A program made the position numbers and the translations under genes. Positions 1 through 6,461 of a DNA stretch of 12,298 bases are shown in pieces; the first letter of the stretch is position 1, and every line of letters starts with the position of its first letter. A model generated the notes under the pieces. The model was given only the letters and a program-made list of their open reading frames with translations. It searched no databases and was not told the DNA's origin. Source of the DNA: Lunasporangiospora selenospora (taxonomy: Eukaryota; Mortierellomycota; Mortierellomycetes; Mortierellales; Mortierellaceae); assembly GCA_015680635.1 (NCBI GenBank), contig JAABOA010000690.1:1-12298 (forward strand), in the 5' to 3' direction.

Positions 1-516
1 TTGATCGTTAGTTCATTTGCATTAAAACGCGAAAGAGATGCCCCATCATCAAGAAAGGTGTGAGTGTGAGGGTATAGACTTGCAGGGAGGAGGGAGATGG
101 TCAAACCGGGCATTAGTGCTGTCCGGAGTAAATTATCAGTATTCATTTCCAACGACATAGCCTGAATTATTCTTCTTCTTTTCCTGCAAATACGACCGCA
201 TTTTTTCATAGACAAGATGCATTTCTTCGCGATCCCAGTTCAGTCATAAGTAGACCATAATACATTCTTGATAGATTGGTATGACTCTCTTGATCATGGG
301 GCCCTCATCCAACATTCCTCGCCTTGAGCAAATAAGAATTCATTTTTGGACATAGGATTATTCTCCATTTCAGATATTTTTGTTTATTGCATTCTTAGTT
401 TCGAGAATTTCACACGGTCCGTTGCACGGGGTTACTGCAATGGGGGATGTTAATCCTCAAATAAGCAGCGCAAACTGAGGTCAAAACACAAGTGAAATGT
501 GCAATCCTCTTAATTC
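1..516. other. Gene-free left end with repeat copy A
   Basis: No convincing coding region is visible. The middle (118-353) is copy A of a direct repeat described separately. 354-516 is the 3' flank of the minus-strand cysteine-rich gene; I found no AATAAA signal on its strand here. 1-117 shows no recognisable gene and only weak resemblance to the sequence before repeat copy B. Confidence 0.5.
118..353 (+). repeat. Diverged direct repeat, copy A
   Basis: This block aligns over nearly its whole length with 4242-4486 in the same orientation. Shared runs include 'attcatttccaacgacatag', 'tttcctgcaaata', 'attcttgatagatt', 'ctcttgatcatggg' and 'aacattcctcgccttgag'. By eye the identity is roughly 75-80 percent. 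Indels are not multiples of three (for example a 6-base gap after 'gatagatt' and a 2-base gap near the start), so it is not a conserved coding frame. No terminal inverted repeats or target-site duplication were found at the edges. It could be an old transposon fragment or duplicated 3' flank of a gene family. Confidence 0.85.
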
Positions 517-780
517 CTAGCTGCCGTAACCGGGGCAATTGTTTCCGCAACTATAAACAGCTCCACCGTCGCATTGGCACGTGTTGGAGTTCACACAGTA
601 TTTCTGACGAACACTGTAACTTGATTGACACCTTAGCTTAACAAGTCCAGGAGCACAGGAGTCAAACCAACCGTTCGCAGGCTGACAGAAACCAATGTCT
701 GAGGCAGCAAACGCAACCTCAAGGGCCAACGACATTGCGACCAAAAGGTATACAAGCTTTGTGTTGTTGCAAAACAGCAT
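517..780 (-). CDS. Small secreted cysteine-rich protein
   Basis: This is an uninterrupted 87-residue frame on the minus strand, from ATG at 780-778 to TAG at 519-517. Residues 1-25 look like a signal peptide: a short polar start, then a hydrophobic core VYLLVAMSLAL and a likely cut after AFA. The mature part of about 62 residues has eight cysteines (C32, C42, C51, C62, C68, C70, C78, C82). Their spacing is C-x9-C-x8-C-x10-C-x5-C-x-C-x7-C-x3-C, which suits four disulfide bonds, and the segment is rich in Gly, Asn and Ser. A TATA-like element lies about 55 bases upstream. I do not recognise a family. Small secreted cysteine-rich proteins of fungi include effector-like, antimicrobial and wall-associated molecules, and nothing here chooses between them. 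No intron is needed. An alternative start at Met16 would remove part of the signal peptide and is less likely. Confidence 0.75.
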   Translation of the reverse strand: MLFCNNTKLVYLLVAMSLALEVAFAASDIGFCQPANGWFDSCAPGLVKLRCQSSYSVRQKYCVNSNTCQCDGGAVYSCGNNCPGYGS

Positions 781-1144
781 TTCTAAATGTGTGTGTCGTT
801 TGGATAATTCGGATTAGCGAAAATGGCCAGTTAATATATAATAAACATAAAATTAGCAATCCTAAAATGCTTTAGTCAAGTCCAACCATGTAACCTTACG
901 AGATGGTGGTCAAGTAATGCAGGGCGAGTTTATGATTAAAATTATTTGCGCAGCGGCTATTGCAACGGTGTTACGGTTGAGATTTGTAGTGACTCTTGCT
1001 GGCCACGTTTGATGCCTTGCGTTAGGATCGATGTGTTCTGATGCAAAACTCTGGGCAGACGCGACCTCTTTTTATAAGTAAATATGGTCATAAAGATACG
1101 AAACAAATTATTAATGTCAATTGAGTATGGATAAATAAATCAGG
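781..1144. other. Promoter side of the cysteine-rich gene; no gene seen
   Basis: Apart from the TATA-like run near 831-846, no gene, RNA or clear repeat is visible. The part around 1070-1140 is AT-rich. Confidence 0.4.
833..840 (-). promoter_or_regulatory. TATA-like element of the cysteine-rich gene
   Basis: On the minus strand this reads TATATATT within an AT-rich run (831-846), about 55 bases before the ATG at 780. Position and composition fit a TATA box, but the surrounding region is AT-rich, so this is only a likely assignment. Confidence 0.4.
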
Positions 1145-1260
1145 GGAATGGTCAATTATACGTTTCTCATTTTGACTACCGTCCAGATCAGGACCGCACT
1201 AGTCCTTTCAGATTGAGGAGTATCCAGACCAAGATTACGGATTGGCTCACTTGAGGGACG

Positions 1261-1357
1261 ATTGTACTGGTGCGTTCTTCCTTCCACACCGAATAGGAGA
1301 TTCCGCTAGTGCATTCTTCTTTGCACTCCATGTAGGGAATCATGCTAGTCCATTCTT
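1261..1357 (+). repeat. Degenerate tandem repeat, unit about 40 bp
   Basis: Two and a half degenerate units follow one another. Each starts with a form of 'ctagtgcattcttctttgcac' and continues with 'tccatgtagggaatcatg'. The first unit has 'ctggtgcgttcttccttccac' then 'accgaataggagattccg'; the third stops in a T-run at 1347-1357. A fourth related unit lies apart at about 1798-1833 ('gtgtattcttctttcaacacc', 'atataggagagcg'). They are too diverged to be a young satellite. Confidence 0.6.
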
Positions 1358-1560
1358 TTTTTTTTCGGGCCCTCTGGCGAGGGGTTTGTCCGTCAGCTCG
1401 CATTTATTTTAGACTGCGCTACAGCAGATGATGATGTACAAGGGGTATGAAGCTCGATCAAGAGGAGGAGGGGAGATTCTTGGATAGACTGGTATTGAAC
1501 TCTGGACCTGGTCCTGATTCCCTGGTGTGTCGGTCTCCCAAACGACGCGCGTGTTCTGAT
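1348..1560 (-). repeat. Possible tRNA-derived SINE-like segment
   Basis: Read on the minus strand, 1549-1531 contains an A-box-like 'gtcgtttgggagaccg' and 1501-1491 contains AGTTCAATACC, which matches the pol III B-box consensus GGTTCRANNCC except at the first base. The spacing between them (about 40 bases from the GG to the TTC) is close to that of a tRNA (about 36). About 130 bases further down the minus strand an A-run (1357-1348) follows, as in a short retroposon: tRNA-like head, body, A-tail. The T-stem does not pair, so it is not a functional tRNA. No target-site duplication was recognised. This is a weak, pattern-based call. Confidence 0.25.
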
Positions 1561-1599
1561 TCTGAGTTTGCTGATATTGGCATCGCACCTCAAACGACG

Positions 1600-1624
1600 T
1601 GAGAGAGAGAGAGAGAGAGAGAGA
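1600..1624 (+). repeat. (GA)n microsatellite
   Basis: A perfect or near-perfect GA dinucleotide run of about 12 units. On the minus strand it gives a frame rich in Ser-Leu, which is a by-product of the repeat and not evidence of a gene. Confidence 0.9.
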
Positions 1625-1829
1625 ACGAGTCTGAGGACTAAGGGAGTGTCCTCGCTCGACTGCGGACATCAGCTTTTCACGGGCCGCACGGCTCCTATGG
1701 CAGTCAAAATTAACTGTCTGCTTTTACCAAGACTCAAAGCCGAACCCCAAGGGATATGGGACAGTTACCTGACCGGTCGACTAACCAAGGCCATGGGCCG
1801 TGTATTCTTCTTTCAACACCATATAGGAG

Positions 1830-1859
1830 AGCGGACAATTTTTCATTAGACTGTCCGCT
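1830..1859. repeat. 8-bp inverted repeat between two tandem-repeat blocks
   Basis: Arms agcggaca (1830-1837) and tgtccgct (1852-1859) are perfectly complementary around a 14-base AT-rich spacer. The hairpin sits exactly where the isolated fourth unit of the 40-bp repeat ends and the CCCCT-type array begins. Confidence 0.5.
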
Positions 1860-1860
1860 T

Positions 1861-2350
1861 TGCTGGTTACTCTGATTAGTGCGCAACAGACCAATAAAAA
1901 AATTTCCTCACCTCTTTTCATACAATAGTCTATGTCCACACCACTTTCATCGTTTTCCTCACCCCTTTTGAAACGATCTGTCCACACTACTTGTCGTTTT
2001 ATTAGTGGAAACAAAGGGTTTCCTCACCCCTTTTTCATACGATCAGTTCACACTGCCGCTTTTCATTAGGTTAATGCGAGCAACCGAGCAAAAAAGATAT
2101 TTCCCCACCCCTTTCATACACACCACTTTTCATCATGTTAGTGCGAACAAAAGAGCAAGGTCACACACATCCCCGGCCACTGGTTCTCCTAGGAGAATGG
2201 GTCTTAAGCCGTCTTTCATAGGCTTGACCTTGCAATAGCCTTTTCCCCGACTCTTTTTCATACTTTTTTCTGTGCTGATGGCCATTTTGGTTAGTGTAAA
2301 TCAAAAAAGCAACAGTTTTTCCTTCCCTTTTCATTAATACATCCGCCTGG
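1861..2350 (+). repeat. Degenerate minisatellite with 'tttcctcacccctttt' core
   Basis: At least six related units are visible, with cores starting near 1903, 1954, 2019, 2100, 2242 and 2318. The core 'tttcctcacccctttttcat' is followed by 'acgatcagttcacac', then 'cttttcattaggttagtgcg' and an A-rich 'agcaaaaaagata'. Full units are about 65-80 bp; one shorter unit is 51 bp, and the 1903-2318 series is broken by about 60 bases of other sequence around 2160-2220. Weaker relatives of the core appear near 2540 and 2590. Nothing suggests coding function; frames here change between units. Confidence 0.75.
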
Positions 2351-2662
2351 TCCCGAGTGTTATTGTCCATTTCACCTGTTTTTGTTTTTTGAAGTGTAAT
2401 CTGACAAGTTTGTGCTTAATAGGACTATTTCATAGGGACTACCACCCTAATAGGCGGCCCTTGCGCAAATAACACCTTCAGAAAGAGATCAATTTTTTTT
2501 GCAAGGCACAATAGATCAAGATAAGAGAGATGGCTAGTTTATCACCCCTTTTATACTCCTGCCCACTGACCTCTGTTCACCCCTTCCCTTGCCCCTTTCT
2601 TAGACGACATTGTCACTGTTCCAAGTTAAAGGTAAAGAACAAGAGTACATTCTGACAGCAAA
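2351..2662. other. Upstream region of the KEEL secreted-protein gene
   Basis: No gene is visible. Near the promoter there are three CCCCT pentamers on the plus strand (2545-2549, 2580-2584, 2592-2596). CCCCT is the stress-response element bound by Msn2/4-type zinc fingers in ascomycete yeasts. Whether it works in this organism is unknown. Confidence 0.35.
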
Positions 2663-2697
2663 CCAATCAAGATGATAAACAAGCATCAGTATAAATA
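2663..2697 (+). promoter_or_regulatory. CCAAT and TATA boxes of the KEEL secreted-protein gene
   Basis: CCAAT lies at 2663-2667 and a strong TATAAATA at 2690-2697. The ATG of the downstream gene is at 2822, giving an expected leader of roughly 90-100 bases. The spacing between the two boxes and to the gene fits a standard fungal pol II promoter. Confidence 0.65.
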
Positions 2698-2821
2698 CAG
2701 CCCTCATAAGCAACTCCAATGAGTACTTTGAGCTTTATGTCATCTCTCTTCAATAGACTAAATCCCAATTCGTCCTGCTGTATACTTCGTTAACTCTTGA
2801 GTACCATCGACGCCAATCACC

Positions 2822-3973
2822 ATGAGATTCGTATCCGCTTTACTCTGTATTTTCGCCTTGATTTGCTGTACCACTCATGCGGCTTTTGATGAGCAAGGTA
2901 AGGCTTTCATGACTAGCATCTCAAATGAGAGATGTGGCGTTCAGGCGACATTGTCCGCGTTGTAGTTATTGATTCTCGTGTGCCCTTTTTGCCTCTATTC
3001 TCCTTCGGATGTTATCCAAGCTTCCTTTTCTGTTCAACAACATGCCAAGTATGATGGGATTGTCAGCGAAGTTGACTTTCGTAAGACGTTCCTGAGTGTC
3101 TTCGATGATTTCAAGGGCCAGGGATTCGTTGACAATGCCAACCCAGTCCCATTGTCTGATCCAAACCCGGCCTCAACTGATCCTATGCCTCCTCCAATGA
3201 CCGAATGCGGCCCAATTAAGATTGACATCCTAGCAGGAATCAACGGCGCAATAGACTTCCTGAGTACAATCTCACCACTGCCCTTCTTGGGAGTAATCAA
3301 GGTCGCAATCAACACCGCCGCCACCCTGATTAACAGTTTGATTGGCGGCACCCAGTCACGCGTTGTCGTTGAGTTTGTTTTCAAAGGACTGGAGCAGGCG
3401 CTGCAAGCTGTTAGCAATATTCCCATTGTGGGCGCAATCATCAAGCCTGTCCTTCCAATCATAAATGATATAGAGGCGAAAGTCAAAAATCTTCTTGCGT
3501 GCATGTTCCGCGGCAACTCTGCCATGAAAGTAATCGATGAGGGCCACTGTACCCTTCTGGCCGGCGTTTACAAGGATATGATTGCCGAATCTCACCAGCA
3601 TTACTCCTCTATGAGTACGTTCTCTTCCCCAGATATCCAGAGACTGGTGGCGGGTACAGCTCGGATCCTGGTGCTGATGGAGAAGACTAGTATAGCAGAC
3701 GATGATGAGCATCTGCTGTCAATGACTCCAATCTTTGCGGCTGATCTCTTGGGTGAGTACCGCCGGGAGCTAATTCAAGTTGCAGATACGGACGAGCTTA
3801 AGATGTATGCACAGGCGGAGCTAGCACTCATCATGAGCATGTCAAACGCGCTGGAGGCTTGTTTGAAGATTGCCGCAGACCCTGTGTGGGCACTTGAGGA
3901 TTTGGGTCATGCATATGAAAAGAGCAGACAGGATGATAATGGTATGCCGGCGTCAAGCAAGGAGGAGCTGTAG
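2822..3973 (+). CDS. Secreted protein of unknown function ending in KEEL
   Basis: Two exons, 2822-2897 and 3021-3973, are joined across a 123-base intron (GTAAGG donor, CCAAG acceptor, phase 1) and give 342 residues. The short first exon encodes a clear signal peptide, MRFVSALLCIFALICCTTHA, which supports both the start and the splice. A Pro/Asp-rich linker (about 65-85) follows, then a largely helical body. The mature part has four cysteines (C88, C186, C202, C316). Two stretches resemble each other: ISPLPFLGVIKVAINTAATL (from residue 99) and VSNIPIVGAIIKPVLPIIND (from 156), which suggests an internal duplication of an amphipathic helical unit. The C-terminus is KEEL, a variant of the KDEL/HDEL ER-retrieval signal, so the protein may stay in the ER lumen instead of leaving the cell. 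I recognise no domain or family. A TATA/CCAAT promoter lies upstream. Gene structure is well supported; function is unknown. Confidence 0.85.
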
Positions 3974-4241
3974 TTACATTTAGTAATTATGAAACGATTA
4001 TAGCTAAGCTTTGGGATGCCCAAGAGCCTGAGTCGTCTTGGCCATCAGTAACTGTTTATTCATTAAACCTTCCAGCTTTTTACGGAGCAATGTCTAAGCG
4101 ATAAATGTTTGATTTGTCGATCCTGAGAGATTGTATAGAGAATTTGATCCCAGCTTTCTGCATTGTGGCTCTTGACTGAATATGGCTTTTGAAATTCATT
4201 CGGGAGGTCGAGAGTTAGCAACTATCACGTTGTGCGCGATT
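3974..4241. other. 3' flank of the KEEL gene
   Basis: No gene is visible. This should contain the 3' UTR and polyadenylation site; 'cattaaac' near 4060 and 'gataaa' near 4100 are weak AAUAAA-like candidates. Confidence 0.35.
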
Positions 4242-4486
4242 GCTGTCTTGAGTAGGACCACCGGCATTCATTTCCAACGACATAGTCTGTCTTATGTTTC
4301 TTCCTTTCCTGCAAATATTTTCGCATTTCTTGCATGGACAAGACCCCTTCCTTCGCGGTTGCAGGTCAGTCATAAACAAAACACAATAAATTCTTGATAG
4401 ATTGTAGATTGGAATGGATCTCTTGATCATGGGACCCTCACCCAACATTCCTCGCCTTGAGCGAATAAGAATTCGTTTTTGGACAC
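4242..4486 (+). repeat. Diverged direct repeat, copy B
   Basis: This is the partner of copy A at 118-353, in the same orientation about 4.1 kb away. It starts about 270 bases after the stop codon of the KEEL gene. It differs from copy A by substitutions and short indels that break any shared frame. Overlapping small frames on both strands are not preserved between the copies and are not called as genes. Similarity may continue weakly past 4487 ('gggttattctg'). Confidence 0.85.
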
Positions 4487-4941
4487 GAAGACTATGTGTC
4501 TCCAAAGAGATTGGAGGGTTATTCTGTTGTACTGCATATCGTCGCAGATCTCTCTTGCCAATACCTTGTCCCCACCCCTCTATCATCGTTCTCCTTTGTG
4601 AATTCCTCGCACAATCAGCTCCTGCTATGTAAAATCATGGCGATCAGGCTTGCGAGCCTCAAATACAATTGCTAGCAGAGGCACAAAACTACTGTTATAG
4701 ATTTACCCAGTTGACCCCGAAACAACAATTAGCCAAGAGCGCATATTAAGTGATATTGATGTTACGCCTTTGCCACTTATTACTGTAGGCGCGTCAGAAA
4801 GGACAACCTTTACAAGGACTATTGACCGCAGCTGAACAATGTTAATGATAAGGGGTAGTTTTTAAACATGCTTTGTTTGCGGGTGACGGTGGTGAGGCTA
4901 CGAATCTGTAGTCGGGTTAAAAGGTCTGTATCCTTGTTGAC
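4487..4941. other. Spacer between convergent genes
   Basis: This lies between the KEEL gene (plus) and ATP14 (minus), so both genes end towards it. I see no gene, RNA or clear repeat. Short frames present here lack start context, codon bias or recognisable motifs. Confidence 0.4.
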
Positions 4942-5604
4942 TTAGTGGTGCTCCTCCTCCTCAACATCCTCCTCCTCCTCCTCCTCAAAGGCAGCCTCAG
5001 CCACGTTATCGGCAATCTCAACGTTGGCGGCCTCCCAGGCAGCAAGATCAGCAGCAGCGTCGATAGTAGGGGCCTAAAAGGATATTTCAAAACAAAACAA
5101 AAAAAAGGAAAATTAGTATTCTGTCGCTCTTCATTAACAATACAAAATAAATTCAAAAAGTCAAGAGTTTTATACTTGCCAGGGGAGCAGCGGGGACCTT
5201 GAAGTCCTTAACCTGGGTAGTATCGACGGCCTTGGACTAAAGAGTTGGGTTGCACGAAAAGAGTTGAGATGGCAATGTTAGCAAATTGGTCCTTTGATTG
5301 CAATTGCTCAGACTCTTTGAAATGTTCAACTATAGCCAAATCCTTGACTGCCGCTAATCATTCAATCCATAATACCTCGGGGGCAGGCTGGTAGCTCTTG
5401 AGCTGCTGAAGGTACAACGACTTGATGATATCTATTTAGCAAAGATTAACAAAATGCGTATGAGATTGTGAAGAGGAGGAGGTTCATTTATTGAGCCATT
5501 TCTGGTGCCAGCAATTGTAACATGATTGTTTCCTAGAGTCAAAAAGATATGTTGTACTTACCAGTCTTGGCAACAGCAGAGACTGACAAGCTGCGAGCAG
5601 CCAT
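4942..5604 (-). CDS. ATP14: Mitochondrial F1Fo ATP synthase subunit h (Atp14)
   Basis: Four coding exons on the minus strand, 5604-5562, 5431-5376, 5236-5180 and 5073-4942, give 95 residues. The protein is a peripheral-stalk subunit of mitochondrial ATP synthase, counterpart of mammalian coupling factor 6. The diagnostic segment is DIIKSLYLQQLKSYQ (residues 15-29), matching the conserved N-terminal helix of yeast Atp14, followed by a Pro-rich linker and a very acidic tail (six then four Glu) ending in HH. The N-terminus MAARSLSVSAVAKT looks like a short mitochondrial presequence. The same exon is open and presequence-like upstream of this Met as far as an acceptor-like TTTTTTGCAG ending at 5641. 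However, no in-frame ATG exists there, and 5604 is the first ATG after 5819, so it is the best start. A 5'-UTR intron (about 5641-5700: GTGTGA donor, ACTAAC branch-like site) is plausible. The intron 5179-5074 uses a GC donor. The S. cerevisiae precursor is about 124 residues, so a longer N-terminus from an unseen exon remains possible. Confidence 0.9.
5074..5179 (-). other. GC-AG intron in ATP14
   Basis: The donor reads CTG|GCAAGT and the acceptor CCTTTTAG|GCC. Joining here keeps the frame exactly. The nearest GT donor, GTATAA four bases downstream, would shift the frame before the conserved acidic tail. GCAAGT is the usual form of minor GC-AG introns spliced by the major spliceosome. Confidence 0.8.
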
Positions 5605-6278
5605 AAGCGAGGCAGCAGGGCGAGTGATGGCGACGCGGGTCTGCAAAAAAGAAAATAAAAAAATAAAAATTATTGGTCAAGGTTAGTCGCGCAATCACAC
5701 GCGATAGGATAGACTATAGACAGTGGAGAGCTCTTCTCTCAGACCGTTACTATGCTGTTTTCGTGGTCGAGAGGTTTTCGTCCTCAATATAATAGTAATT
5801 GTCGCGGTAGTAGAGACATGCTAAATCTGCGGCGTCTCAAAAGTGTCGTCGTTGATTAGCACAGCTTTGTAGTAATCCCAGTCGTGAATCCAGCTTTAGA
5901 CCGCGCAGAGTGCATCCAAGAATCCAAATGTCATTGTCGGCCCGAATCTCTTCCAGAGTAGAGTAGGCTCCAAAGACTCGACGTGAAAGGTGAAAAAAAA
6001 AGAGGGTGATTCCGATCATCGGGAGGTAAAGATGGCGTCAAGTCGACAATCACCACTCTACCATGCGCCGTCCAGAGTTGCACTAATACAAGGGATAATG
6101 GCCGTCTCCATTGAGGTGTCCATTTCACCGGGGCGAGGAGCAGCGGGGGTTTATTACCAATTGGCGAAGAGCAAACATGGTCAATGATGATGAGGAATGG
6201 GGGGACATGAATGCAATTGGGGACAGATTCAATTTTGAAAGGAAATTGGGCGAGTACAAGCCACATTTTGGCCCTAGG

Positions 6279-6310
6279 ACGTGCACGTTCTCGGGCATAT
6301 GAGCGAGAAC
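6279..6310. promoter_or_regulatory. Palindrome and inverted repeat in the divergent promoter
   Basis: ACGTGCACGT (6279-6288) is a perfect 10-bp palindrome carrying ACGTG half-sites of the kind bound by bHLH or bZIP factors. Overlapping it, gttctcg (6287-6293) and cgagaac (6304-6310) form a perfect 7-bp inverted repeat around a spacer containing CATATG. It lies about 150-180 bases before the plus-strand ATG at 6462. A regulatory role is inferred from position only. Confidence 0.4.
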
Positions 6311-6375
6311 TATAATGGGGAGCCAAAGTGTCCCGTCATCTTGGTCTTGAAAGCCATAATCTCTTTCAGGACATT

Positions 6376-6381
6376 TATAAA
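6376..6381 (+). promoter_or_regulatory. TATA box of the 314-residue gene
   Basis: TATAAA lies 81 bases before the ATG at 6462. With initiation about 30 bases downstream, that ATG would be the first in the transcript. Confidence 0.6.
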
Positions 6382-6461
6382 GCACATTGCAGGAGCCTCA
6401 ATAAGAAGAATAAGAACGAAGAAAAAGACTTTTTCATCTGGAAATCTGAAAACCTGGCATC

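Larger units (their letters stand above)
5605..6461. promoter_or_regulatory. Divergent promoter region between ATP14 and the 314-residue gene
   Basis: No gene is supported here. For ATP14 (minus), a TATA-like 'attatatt' lies near 5782-5790 and a CCAAT on the minus strand at 5676-5672. The latter falls in the possible 5'-UTR intron, so its role is unclear. CCAATTGG at 6157-6164 contains CCAAT on both strands, and more ATTGG motifs follow near 6217 and 6245. CCAAT-binding HAP complexes regulate respiratory genes in fungi, which would suit ATP14. Palindromes at 6279-6310 are listed separately. Small frames on both strands show no family features. Confidence 0.45.

Noticed and set aside
1490-1550. 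Functional tRNA gene on the minus strand
   Set aside because: B-box-like sequence is present but the T-stem does not pair and no acceptor stem could be formed.
1409-1669. 86-residue minus-strand frame with SLSLSLSL
   Set aside because: The Ser-Leu run comes from the (GA)n tract and the rest overlaps the SINE-like segment; no start context or conserved motif.
1903-2350. CRISPR-like array
   Set aside because: Units are degenerate, unequal in spacing and lack constant repeats with unique spacers; the genome is eukaryotic.
1781-2370. Several 66-93 residue frames on both strands
   Set aside because: They run through degenerate tandem repeats and differ in frame from unit to unit.
3034-3525. 163-residue open frame on the minus strand
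   Set aside because: It lies antisense inside exon 2 of the KEEL gene, has no recognisable features, and the plus-strand gene has a signal peptide, intron and promoter.
4182-4632. Overlapping frames of 71-123 residues on both strands
   Set aside because: They cover repeat copy B; the matching copy A has indels that break the frames, so they are not under coding constraint.
5785-5819. ATG at 5819 (minus) as the ATP14 start
   Set aside because: It reaches TGA after 11 codons with no GT donor before the stop, so it cannot be joined to the ATP14 frame.
5931-6385. Frames of 60-131 residues in the divergent promoter
   Set aside because: They overlap one another on both strands with no family features; the region fits a promoter between two divergent genes.
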